Source of the DNA: Pedobacter sp. UBA4863
GTDB lineage: Bacteria; Bacteroidota; Bacteroidia; Sphingobacteriales; Sphingobacteriaceae
Direction of reading: 5' to 3'
Assembly (NCBI RefSeq): GCF_002399615.1
Contig: NZ_DHDZ01000047.1
Location: 9,688 to 37,497 of the forward strand
DNA length: 27,810 bases
Every line of letters starts with the position of its first letter. Position 1 is the stretch's first letter. The notes below the pieces were generated by a model that saw only the letters and a program-made list of their open reading frames with translations, did no database searches and was not told the origin of the DNA. Shown here piece after piece: positions 1 through 7,179 of the stretch. A program made the position numbers and the translations under genes.

Positions 1-93
1 AAAAAGCGAAAAAATGGAGTGCCGATGCCCGGCATAGATTGTACCGCTATCGGTAAGGGCAAGAAAGACTGCGAAGTGGACATACAGTATTGA
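1..93 (+). CDS. 3' end of an unidentified CDS cut by the window edge
   Basis: Frame 1 is open from the first base to a TGA at 91-93 and encodes 30 residues, ending in ...DCEVDIQY. Two cysteines, a Gly/Pro-rich stretch and a higher GC content than the following spacer make a real gene tail plausible. It would be convergent with the symporter gene that ends at 147. No domain can be recognised from so short a piece, and an open frame of this length can occur by chance. Confidence 0.4.
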   Translation, partial: KKRKNGVPMPGIDCTAIGKGKKDCEVDIQY

Positions 94-146
94 TTTTCAG
101 ATACCAACACCCTAAAATACGTTATATTAACATTTTTAACCTCCAA

Positions 147-1430
147 TTATTCCTTCATTATATTTTCTTCTTCTGCGTTTTCTATGGCAGTATCGCTCAC
201 TGCCCTAAGGTACTTTTGTTCGTCAAATTCATTTTCGCTTTTGGCTATTACAATGGCGGCAATACCGTTGCCTATCATATTGGTAATTGCCCTCGCTTCG
301 CTCATAAACCTATCTACCCCCAATAAAATTGCAATGTGCTCTACGGGCATAATCTTTAATGCTGTTAGCGTACTTGCCAGCACAATAAAGCCACTACCGG
401 TAACACCTGCGGCACCTTTACTGGTTACCATTAACACCAACATAATGCTAATCTGTTCGCCAATACTTAAATCAATACCAAAAACTTGGGTTAAAAAGAT
501 TACTGCCATGGCGAGGTAAATAGAAGTGCCATCGAGGTTAAAGGAATAGCCCGTTGGAATAACCAAGCCTACCACCGATTTATCACAGCCAATATCCTCC
601 ATTTTTTTCATCATGCTTGGTAAAACCGATTCCGAAGAAGAGGTTCCCAAAACAATTAAGATTTCTTGGCGAATGTATTTTAGGTATTTCCATAAACTAA
701 ATTTATAATACCTACAGATGGCATTTAACACCACAAATATGAACAGGAAACACGTTAAATAAACTGCGCCCATTAGTTTTGCCATTGGCAGCAAGGTGTG
801 CAGCCCAAATTTACCCACACTATAAGCCATCCCACCAAAAGCACCCAAAGGTGCCAAGCGCATAATTACCTTCATCATGTTAAACAATACCTTGGCAATT
901 TTATCAAAACTTACCAAAAGCGATTGTCCAGACTCTCCCATCTTGCTCAATCCAAAACCAAACAATATTGCAAAAACCAAAATCTGCAAAATTTCGCCTT
1001 TACTAAATGATTCGAAAATATTTTTTGGAAAAATATGAGCTATAAACTCTAACCAATTAATTGCGCCTGCTTGTTCTGTGTAGGCAGCTATTTTAGAAAT
1101 ATCGCCCTCTGGCACCTCAACCCCCACGCCTGGCTTTAGTATATTGGCCACAAACAAACCTATTACAATGGCTAGGGTCGTTACAATTTCAAAATACAGC
1201 AACGCCTTACCTCCTACTATACCTACTTTTTTCATATCGCCCATGTGGGCAATACCCAAAACAATGGTAAAGAAAATAATGGGAGCAATTAACATGCTGA
1301 TCATATTGATAAAGCTTTTGCTAATGAGCTCGGCATGAGGCGCAAAACCAGGATACAAGAACCCCACTAAAATACCTAAGGAAATAGCAAAAAGCACTTG
1401 AAAAGTGAGGTTGGAGATAACTTTTTTCAT
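147..1430 (-). CDS. Dicarboxylate/amino acid:cation symporter (DAACS family, DctA/GltP-like)
   Basis: A 427-residue inner-membrane secondary transporter that probably imports C4-dicarboxylates or acidic amino acids with H+ or Na+. Hydrophobic segments run through the whole length. The family signatures are visible: the serine-rich re-entrant loop GTSSSESVLPSMMKKME (about residues 261-277), the NLDGTSIY motif (about 299-306) and, near the C-terminus, DRFMSEARAITNMIGN, which contains the substrate- and cation-binding Asp, Arg and Asn positions of this family. The length is normal for the family. The ATG start lies in front of a hydrophobic first helix with no upstream alternative. A short GTCTG/CAGAC inverted repeat (1432-1450) lies in the leader. 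The gene stands alone. Family assignment is firm, but substrate choice cannot be read from the sequence. Confidence 0.93.
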   Translation of the reverse strand: MKKVISNLTFQVLFAISLGILVGFLYPGFAPHAELISKSFINMISMLIAPIIFFTIVLGIAHMGDMKKVGIVGGKALLYFEIVTTLAIVIGLFVANILKPGVGVEVPEGDISKIAAYTEQAGAINWLEFIAHIFPKNIFESFSKGEILQILVFAILFGFGLSKMGESGQSLLVSFDKIAKVLFNMMKVIMRLAPLGAFGGMAYSVGKFGLHTLLPMAKLMGAVYLTCFLFIFVVLNAICRYYKFSLWKYLKYIRQEILIVLGTSSSESVLPSMMKKMEDIGCDKSVVGLVIPTGYSFNLDGTSIYLAMAVIFLTQVFGIDLSIGEQISIMLVLMVTSKGAAGVTGSGFIVLASTLTALKIMPVEHIAILLGVDRFMSEARAITNMIGNGIAAIVIAKSENEFDEQKYLRAVSDTAIENAEEENIMKE

Positions 1431-1548
1431 TGTCTGGTTTAGTTTCAGACTAGAAATATAGAAACAATTTTAAACACTTGAAATAAAACAACCTCAATTG
1501 AAAAAAAAAGATTAGCTTTTGATAAAAAAGCACAAACAATTTGTTTTG

Positions 1549-1556
1549 TATATTTG
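1549..1556 (+). promoter_or_regulatory. Bacteroidota -7 box (TATATTTG) for the lipoprotein gene
   Basis: An exact match to the Bacteroidota sigma-70 -7 consensus TAnnTTTG, placed so that transcription would begin about 10 nt before the ATG at 1573. No TTTG -33 box sits at the expected distance (a TTTG at 1518-1521 is too far). This site also argues against translation from the TTG at 1519, which would lie upstream of the promoter. Confidence 0.45.
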
Positions 1557-1572
1557 CACCTATTGGAAAGCA

Positions 1573-1992
1573 ATGAATAGGATTAAATTTGTTTTGTTAG
1601 GCTTGGTAAGTGCTGGAATTATAGGCTATGCCTGTAAAAAAGAACCTATAGACAGCAAATTGTTTGTAGAAAGATATTTAATTGGCACTGCCAAATGGCC
1701 TATACAATCTTACGTAAGGCTAACGCTTAAAAACAATGACACCTTAGTTAAAGACACTGCTGCACTAGATACCGTAATTTTTAATAGCGATTTTAAATTT
1801 ATAAAAGGCACAACTGCAGTAGGCTTTACGATTGACGATACCGGCAAAAACATTACTTTTAATACACAACCAGACAGCACTTGGCAAATAGCGTATTTAC
1901 GGACAGCTAGTTTTAAACTTATACACGAACGTAAAGAAACAGTGGGCAGCGATGTAATGACCTATAAAATTGAACAGGTTCTTAAAAAATAA
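1573..1992 (+). CDS. Small lipoprotein of unknown function
   Basis: The frame is open from a TTG at 1519, but I place the start at the ATG at 1573. This start gives 139 residues beginning with a classic lipoprotein signal: MNRIK, a hydrophobic core, then the lipobox GYAC with Cys21 as the lipid-modified residue followed by KKEP. The earlier start would bury this signal behind 18 residues and would lie upstream of the likely -7 box. The mature part is rich in Thr, Lys and Asp and looks beta-rich, with no recognisable catalytic motif. It is probably anchored in the periplasm or outer membrane. It is monocistronic and convergent with the ABC transporter gene. Function unknown. Confidence 0.75.
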   Translation: MNRIKFVLLGLVSAGIIGYACKKEPIDSKLFVERYLIGTAKWPIQSYVRLTLKNNDTLVKDTAALDTVIFNSDFKFIKGTTAVGFTIDDTGKNITFNTQPDSTWQIAYLRTASFKLIHERKETVGSDVMTYKIEQVLKK

Positions 1993-2007
1993 TACAAACT
2001 AAAACAT

Positions 2008-3789
2008 TTACCTGGCAATACCTACCGACGAAAACTGTAACTCGTAAAGGCGTTTATAGTAGCCGTCCATTTTTAACAATTGCTGGTGCGTTCCTTTTTC
2101 TTTAATTTCGCCCTTATCTAACACAATAATTAAATCTGCCTTTTGGATGGTAGATAAACGATGAGCAATAACAATAGACGTACGCCCTTGCATCAACTTA
2201 TCAATGGCATTTTGTATCATTAATTCTGTTTCGGTATCAACCGATGAGGTAGCTTCGTCTAATACCAAAACTGCCGGTTTATAAACCAATGCCCTAATAA
2301 ATGAAATAAGCTGCGCCTGCCCTGCAGAAAGTGTAGCCCCTCTTTCCATTACATTGTAATAATAGCCACCGGGCAAACGTTCTATAAAATTGTGTGCACC
2401 AACTTGTTTCGCAGCGGCAACCACTTCATCAAAGCTAATTTCCGGATTATTTAAGGTAATGTTGTTAAAAATTGTATCCGAAAAAAGAAAAACATCTTGC
2501 AGTACCGTGGCAATATTTTTTCTGAGGTAGGCTAATTTATATTCGCCAATAGCGTTCCCATCAATAGTTACATTTCCTTTCTGTATTTCGTAAAAACGGT
2601 TTAAAATATTAATGACAGAAGACTTGCCCGCCCCGGTTGCGCCAACCAAAGCTACAGTTTGCCCCGATTTTACCTCGAATGAAATATCTTTTAGCACATA
2701 CTTGGGCTGCTCTTCCCCATCCTGATCGTAACTAAACCATACCTTTTCAAATTTAATGTTTCCGTTTAGTTTTTCTGGCTTTAGCGTACCATCATCAGCA
2801 GTGGTTTCGTGGGTGTCTAATACTTTAAAAACACGTTCGGCACCTACCATTCCCATTTGCAGGGTATTAAATTTATCGGCCAGCTCCCTAATTGGTCTAA
2901 ACAACATGTTGATAAACATGATAAACGTGGTGATAATGCCTGGTTCTATTGTAGGGTTGCTAAGGATAGTTTTAGCGCCATACCAAATTAACAAGCCTAA
3001 AGACATGGCCGAAATTAGCTCTACTACCGGGAAAAAGATAGAATAATACCAATTAGAACGGATATTGGCATCGCGGTAGCGAGAATTGATTTTCTTGAAC
3101 TTTTTATACTCTTGGTCTTCTCTAGCAAAATATTGGATAATGGCAATGCCGCTAATATGCTCTTGCAAAAAAGTATTTAGGTTGGCCACCTCTGCCCTCA
3201 CTTCCTGAAAAGCAACCTTAATGGCTTTCTGAAAAATTCTTGTGGCAATAATTAACAAAGGCATGGGCACAAGCACCGCCAAACTAAGCTTCCAATCCAT
3301 GTAAAACATGATAGAGATAATGACAATAACTTGAAGCAAATCGCCAATCATGGCAATTAAGCCCTCCGAAAAAATATCGGCAATGGTTTCTAGATCTGAA
3401 ACGGTACGGGTAATGAGCTGGCCAATTGGCGTTTTATCGAAATACTTTAAACGTAGTTTTGTAATATGGTTAAATACGTTTATCCGTAAATCTCTAATGG
3501 CAGATTGTCCCAACTTATTGGTAAGCAACGTATGTGCATATTGAAAAACTGTTTGCAGCCCCAGCAACACCAACATTAAAATGGTAACCGTTAAAAGCCC
3601 TCCAAAATCGCCCTTTAAAATATGCTGATCTAAGGTAAAACCTACCAGCATTGGACGAACGGGCGCTAGTGCAGCCAACAGAACTGTCAACAAAACAGAC
3701 CATATAAACATAGCTCGGTATGGTTTTACATAAGCCATTACCCTTTTTAACAAGCTAAAATTAAATGCTTCTCCTGTTACTTTTGACAT
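2008..3789 (-). CDS. ABC exporter half-transporter (TMD-NBD fusion, MsbA/multidrug type)
   Basis: A 593-residue ATP-driven exporter. The N-terminal half (about residues 15-310) holds six hydrophobic segments of an exporter-type membrane domain, and the C-terminal half is the ATPase. Visible motifs are Walker A GATGAGKSS (383-391), Q-loop Gln431, signature LSAGQ (487-491, an Ala for the usual second Gly), Walker B VLVLDE (507-512) and the switch His543. It should act as a homodimer, or with a partner encoded elsewhere. Its start is 16 nt after the truA stop, so the two are probably co-transcribed. Lipid or drug substrates are both possible; the sequence does not decide. Confidence 0.92.
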   Translation of the reverse strand: MSKVTGEAFNFSLLKRVMAYVKPYRAMFIWSVLLTVLLAALAPVRPMLVGFTLDQHILKGDFGGLLTVTILMLVLLGLQTVFQYAHTLLTNKLGQSAIRDLRINVFNHITKLRLKYFDKTPIGQLITRTVSDLETIADIFSEGLIAMIGDLLQVIVIISIMFYMDWKLSLAVLVPMPLLIIATRIFQKAIKVAFQEVRAEVANLNTFLQEHISGIAIIQYFAREDQEYKKFKKINSRYRDANIRSNWYYSIFFPVVELISAMSLGLLIWYGAKTILSNPTIEPGIITTFIMFINMLFRPIRELADKFNTLQMGMVGAERVFKVLDTHETTADDGTLKPEKLNGNIKFEKVWFSYDQDGEEQPKYVLKDISFEVKSGQTVALVGATGAGKSSVINILNRFYEIQKGNVTIDGNAIGEYKLAYLRKNIATVLQDVFLFSDTIFNNITLNNPEISFDEVVAAAKQVGAHNFIERLPGGYYYNVMERGATLSAGQAQLISFIRALVYKPAVLVLDEATSSVDTETELMIQNAIDKLMQGRTSIVIAHRLSTIQKADLIIVLDKGEIKEKGTHQQLLKMDGYYKRLYELQFSSVGIAR

Positions 3790-3805
3790 TACTTAATTAG
3801 TTATT

Positions 3806-4585
3806 CTAACAATTAGCCAATGAGCTAATCATCGTATCAATGTACGGATATTCTACCGCCACTAAATACAAGCCACATGCCGGAACAGACTGCCCCGCCT
3901 TGCTCCTGTTCTTGCTCTCTAAAATCTCCTCCACATCCGCCATTTCAATATCGCCCCTGCCCACCATTACCAAAGTTCCCACAATTGCCCGCACCATGTT
4001 TCGCAAAAACCGATCTGCTTTAATGGTAAACACTAAACCACCTACCTCCTGCTCAAATTTAGCATAGCTGATTTTGCAGTTATTGGTAAAGGTTTGGGTG
4101 TTCGATTTGCTAAAGCACGAAAAATCGGTGTGCTGCAATAAGATTTGTGCAGTTTCGTTCATTTTTGCCACATCGAGTTTTCCTTTGTACAACCAAGACC
4201 TGTCTAATTTAAACGGATCTTTCCTAAAATGTAGGTAGTACTTGTATTCTCTGGCAGTGGCATCGAAACGGGCATGCGCATCATTGGCTACTTCAAATAC
4301 ACGAAGTACAGCAATACTATACGGCAGCAAAGCATTGATGCCTTTCTCTGGGTTTGTTAGCAGCTTAGTGTTACTTCCCAACAAATCGAAATGTGCATAA
4401 AACTGCGTGGCATGAACTCCCGCATCGGTTCTACCACAGCCTAAAGAAACTACTTCTTGTCTAAAATACGTACTTAAAGCCTTATCTAAACATTGTTGTA
4501 CGGTAATGCCGTTGGGCTGTGTTTGCCATCCATGAAAATTAGTGCCGTTATAACTCAGTTCTACGAAATATCGTTTTGTTTCCAA
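3806..4585 (-). CDS. truA: tRNA pseudouridine(38-40) synthase TruA
   Basis: This enzyme isomerises uridines 38-40 in the anticodon arm of tRNAs. The 259-residue protein carries the family start pattern RYFVELSYNGTNFHGWQ and the catalytic motif GRTDAGVHA with nucleophile Asp54. The C-terminal FLRNMVRAIVGTLVMVGRG motif is also typical. The start is unusual: alignment with the family places the N-terminus at METKRYF, but the codon there is TTG (4583-4585), preceded in frame by ATA, and no ATG is available. A perfect -7 box on the same strand at 4591-4598 would start transcription at or next to this codon, suggesting a leaderless message. It is followed by the ABC exporter gene after 16 nt. Confidence 0.95.
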   Translation of the reverse strand: METKRYFVELSYNGTNFHGWQTQPNGITVQQCLDKALSTYFRQEVVSLGCGRTDAGVHATQFYAHFDLLGSNTKLLTNPEKGINALLPYSIAVLRVFEVANDAHARFDATAREYKYYLHFRKDPFKLDRSWLYKGKLDVAKMNETAQILLQHTDFSCFSKSNTQTFTNNCKISYAKFEQEVGGLVFTIKADRFLRNMVRAIVGTLVMVGRGDIEMADVEEILESKNRSKAGQSVPACGLYLVAVEYPYIDTMISSLANC

Positions 4586-4590
4586 TATTG

Positions 4591-4598
4591 CAAAAATA
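4591..4598 (-). promoter_or_regulatory. -7 box (TATTTTTG on the minus strand) for truA
   Basis: On the minus strand these bases read TATTTTTG, an exact TAnnTTTG match. It ends only 5 nt before the proposed TTG start codon of truA, so the transcription start would coincide with the translation start. No -33 TTTG is evident at the usual spacing. Confidence 0.4.
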
Positions 4599-4685
4599 AG
4601 CTTTTAGGATGTAAGTTTTACGCTATAAGCAATGTAAAAGTCTAAAAAACGAAACAACCGGAACCTAACAAACGAAATAAAAAAC

Positions 4686-4693
4686 TAAGTTTG
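4686..4693 (+). promoter_or_regulatory. -7 box (TAAGTTTG) for the DUF4293 gene
   Basis: An exact TAnnTTTG match 20 nt before the ATG at 4714, predicting a leader of roughly 15 nt. It sits in the 128-bp divergent spacer shared with truA. There is no clear -33 element. Confidence 0.45.
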
Positions 4694-4713
4694 TAGAAAA
4701 ATTAAAATCGATC

Positions 4714-5160
4714 ATGATTCAGAGAATACAATCTATTTGGCTTTTATTGGCGGCTTTCGCTATCTTATGTATGTTACTTGTCCCTACGGCAGGTCTCGAT
4801 ACAGCAAAAGGATATTATACTTTATATGGTTCGGGGCTTAAAATGGAAGGCGCAACTACCCAAACTAACAACATTGCGCTGTTGGTGAGTGTTGTTTTGG
4901 CCGCATTAATCAGCTTGGTCAATATTTTTAATTTCAGAAACAGGAAGCTACAAATACGCATTGTTTCTTTAAACATTCTATTGATATTGGCCCTGTCTTT
5001 TTGGTTATCGCAGCTAGTAAAAAGTGTGGAAGGCTTAAAAGCACTTGACATCGAACCAGGGCTATTTCTTCCGTTGGCAGCTATCATTTTCTCGCTTTTA
5101 GCCATCAGAGCAATTAAAAACGACGAAAAACTAATCCGTTCTGCCGACAGGTTACGTTAA
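4714..5160 (+). CDS. DUF4293 family integral membrane protein
   Basis: A 148-residue protein with four hydrophobic segments, roughly residues 8-25, 53-72, 80-99 and 112-132, and a short basic C-terminal tail. The opening MIQRIQSIWLLLAA is the hallmark of DUF4293, a family found in Bacteroidota. A cytoplasmic-membrane location follows from the helices. No catalytic residues are apparent and the role is unknown. It is divergent from truA and likely monocistronic. Confidence 0.85.
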   Translation: MIQRIQSIWLLLAAFAILCMLLVPTAGLDTAKGYYTLYGSGLKMEGATTQTNNIALLVSVVLAALISLVNIFNFRNRKLQIRIVSLNILLILALSFWLSQLVKSVEGLKALDIEPGLFLPLAAIIFSLLAIRAIKNDEKLIRSADRLR

Positions 5161-5247
5161 ATTTTGATTAAAAGTTGCTTAAAAATTTTATAACACACAG
5201 TTTATCACTACCTTTAGTATAATTTTTCACCCTTAACCTTATTATTT

Positions 5248-6558
5248 ATGAAAAAATTTTTACTTTTTGTATTATTTATAAGTGGATTTACTGTAAGTGG
5301 ATTTGCGCAATTGGTAGATGATTTTAGTGATGGCGATTTTACCAACAACCCAACCTGGGTAGGTACAACCGAAAACTGGACGATAGCACAAAACAGTTCT
5401 TCTGGGCCTAATAGTACAGGTGGCTCTCAAACTTTAAGATTAAATGCCTCTGCAACGGGGCTTAGTTATTTAATGACCCAGCGCACTGCATCATGGGGCA
5501 ACGAACAAACTTGGGCCATATGGATTGGGAGAAGAACTGGCTCGCCTGCAACATACAACAATAGGATACGTATATGGCTTTATGCCTCACAAGCAGATAT
5601 ATCACAGAATACAAATGGCTATCGCATTAGCTTTGGAAGCGACCGCACTCAAGGAGATTCTTTTGACTTTGAAAAAGTAACAAACAACAACGTAACAACA
5701 CTTTTTACAAGCGCAACATCGGTGACTAATGGAATTGAGGATTTTGGCTTCCAACTTAGGGTGACGAGATCATCAGCTGGCGTATGGACACTTTACACGT
5801 CTGACCTACCTACCGCAAATGGCGGAGGAGTCAATGCAAAGGAGCCTATTACCTTAGCATCTACCTCTAACAACATAGGTACTTACACAGACAACACTTA
5901 TACTGATTTTGCCAATGGTTATTATGGCGTATCAGCATACCATACCGCAGGTAATGATGCTAGAACTGGATTAGAGTTTGATAACTTCATGTTTGATACT
6001 AGTGCTTCCTCTACCCTCCCAGTATCCCTAACCTCTTTTACCGCTAAAGCCAACCAACAAAATATTGATTTGGCATGGAACACCGCCTCGGAAAAGGACA
6101 ATTCCCATTTCGACATTTTACGCTCTGGGGATGGAAAAACATTTTCAAAAATTGGCGAGGTAAAAGGTGCGGGCAATAGCAGTACGGCAAAAAACTATGC
6201 CTTTACGGATAAAGATGCTTTACCAGGCGTAAACTACTATCAATTAAAACAAGTGGACAACAACGGTTCTTCTACAACTTCTAAAGTTGAAGCAGTGAAA
6301 TCTAACGTAGCAGCTAGCAATTTTAAGGTTGCCACTAACAAACAAGAAGGCACTGTTAAACTAACCGTTTATGCTGCTAACGCAGGTAAAGCGGCCTTCA
6401 AAATTTACGACTTAAACGGAAGGAAGCTAACCGAACAAGAACTAACACTTGACAAAGGCTACACCAATTTAGCTGTACCTTTTAACGGTGCCAATGGTTT
6501 ACATGTGGCTTCGTTAACTACCGCCACAGAAATAGTAACACAGAAGTTTATTAAATAA
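5248..6558 (+). CDS. Secreted protein with T9SS type A sorting domain
   Basis: A 436-residue exported protein. Residues 1-20 form a signal peptide ending GFAQ. Residues of about 21-250 form a beta-rich, Thr/Asn/Ser-rich region (DDFSDGDFTNNPTW...) of unknown activity, resembling carbohydrate-binding or concanavalin-like modules in composition only. About 255-345 is a fibronectin-III-like linker domain (LPVSLTSFTAKA...). The last 75 residues, with IYDLNGRKL and a terminal TQKFIK, match the type A C-terminal signal read by the type IX secretion system. The product is therefore probably released to, or anchored on, the cell surface. A strong hairpin follows the stop codon. Its ligand or substrate cannot be inferred. 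Confidence 0.85.
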   Translation: MKKFLLFVLFISGFTVSGFAQLVDDFSDGDFTNNPTWVGTTENWTIAQNSSSGPNSTGGSQTLRLNASATGLSYLMTQRTASWGNEQTWAIWIGRRTGSPATYNNRIRIWLYASQADISQNTNGYRISFGSDRTQGDSFDFEKVTNNNVTTLFTSATSVTNGIEDFGFQLRVTRSSAGVWTLYTSDLPTANGGGVNAKEPITLASTSNNIGTYTDNTYTDFANGYYGVSAYHTAGNDARTGLEFDNFMFDTSASSTLPVSLTSFTAKANQQNIDLAWNTASEKDNSHFDILRSGDGKTFSKIGEVKGAGNSSTAKNYAFTDKDALPGVNYYQLKQVDNNGSSTTSKVEAVKSNVAASNFKVATNKQEGTVKLTVYAANAGKAAFKIYDLNGRKLTEQELTLDKGYTNLAVPFNGANGLHVASLTTATEIVTQKFIK

Positions 6559-6565
6559 TCCCTTT

Positions 6566-6604
6566 TTAAGATTTACGAAGTTTTTGAAACTTCGTAAATC
6601 TTAA
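6566..6604 (+). terminator. Long perfect hairpin after the T9SS cargo gene
   Basis: An 18-bp perfect inverted repeat (6566-6583 against 6587-6604) with a 3-nt TTG loop begins 8 nt after the stop codon. There is no T-tract on its 3' side, but a CCCTTTTT run flanks the 5' side. It may act as a terminator or an mRNA 3'-end stabiliser. Confidence 0.6.
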
Positions 6605-6638
6605 TCAGCTACACAAGGAGGTCGTCTCAAAAGTCGGT

Positions 6639-6799
6639 CGTCATTTCGAAACGAAACAAAGTGGAGTGAGAAATCTCGCTCAAAAGCACCTCTGTGGGAG
6701 ATTGCCCTCGTACCTCTTCGAACCCTGCTGTTCGACATTTGCAATGTCGAACTCTTATCGAAGGATTTGTAATCCTTACTTTAGTCGCCACTTTGTTTC
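6639..6799. repeat. Nested palindromic (REP-like) repeat block
   Basis: The block is bounded by a perfect 12-bp inverted repeat, GAAACAAAGTGG (6653-6664) and CCACTTTGTTTC (6788-6799). Between the arms are two further perfect hairpins: GTTCGACATT / AATGTCGAAC with a TGC loop (6730-6752) and AAGGATT / AATCCTT with a TGT loop (6761-6777). It opens with CGTCATTTCGA (6639-6649), a motif that recurs elsewhere in the window. No open reading frame is supported. The pattern resembles dispersed REP-type sequences, but no associated transposase is present here. Confidence 0.6.
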
Positions 6800-6847
6800 T
6801 GCATTACGCCAACAGACTTAAAAAATTGTTACAGCCCTGCGTAAACT

Positions 6848-7001
6848 AGCCCCGATTGAGCGGAAATACTTTTTGTAGCGTCATTTTCGACGAGGAACGA
6901 GGAGAAATCTATTGCATAGAAGAATTTAACGTTGAGATGTCTCTCTGCGTTTGAAATGGCGGCAAACCGAAAACAAAAAGATTACAGCAAAAAGCGGGAC
7001 T
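6848..7001. repeat. MITE-like element, copy 1 (imperfect 29-bp terminal inverted repeats)
   Basis: The left end (6848-6876, beginning AGCCCCGATTGAGCGG and ending CTTTTTGT) and the right end (6973-7001, ending AAAGCGGGACT) are imperfect inverted repeats of each other, matching best in the outer AG-CCCG and the inner AAT-CTTTTTGT blocks. The interior is itself an imperfect palindrome around CGTCATTTTCGAC (6879-6891). Similar ends occur at 16478-16628 and 25279-25374. It encodes no protein and so would be non-autonomous if mobile. Confidence 0.55.
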
Positions 7002-7148
7002 TTCGATGAAAGTATTCACTAAAATTGCGCTTCAAATGCATCTTAAACGCTAGCACGGCACAACAACCAAAACCTAACCAATTAACTTTCAATTTATTAA
7101 GCCATAAATTATTTACTACGCACTATATAAATTACCAATTATTAGCTG

Positions 7149-7156
7149 TACCTTTG
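7149..7156 (+). promoter_or_regulatory. -7 box (TACCTTTG) for the DEAD-box helicase gene
   Basis: An exact TAnnTTTG match followed by CGCC, 24 nt before the ATG at 7180. A leader of about 18 nt would result. No convincing -33 TTTG is seen. The region between the repeat at 7001 and this site (7002-7148) shows nothing else. Confidence 0.5.
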
Positions 7157-7179
7157 CGCCTTAATTAAAAAATGTTATA

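Noticed and set aside
1519..1572. Extended N-terminus of the small lipoprotein from a TTG
   Set aside because: It lies across the likely promoter box and would put 18 residues in front of a clear lipoprotein signal.
2008..4585. Functional link between truA and the ABC exporter
   Set aside because: The tight spacing shows co-transcription only; nothing in either protein suggests a shared pathway.
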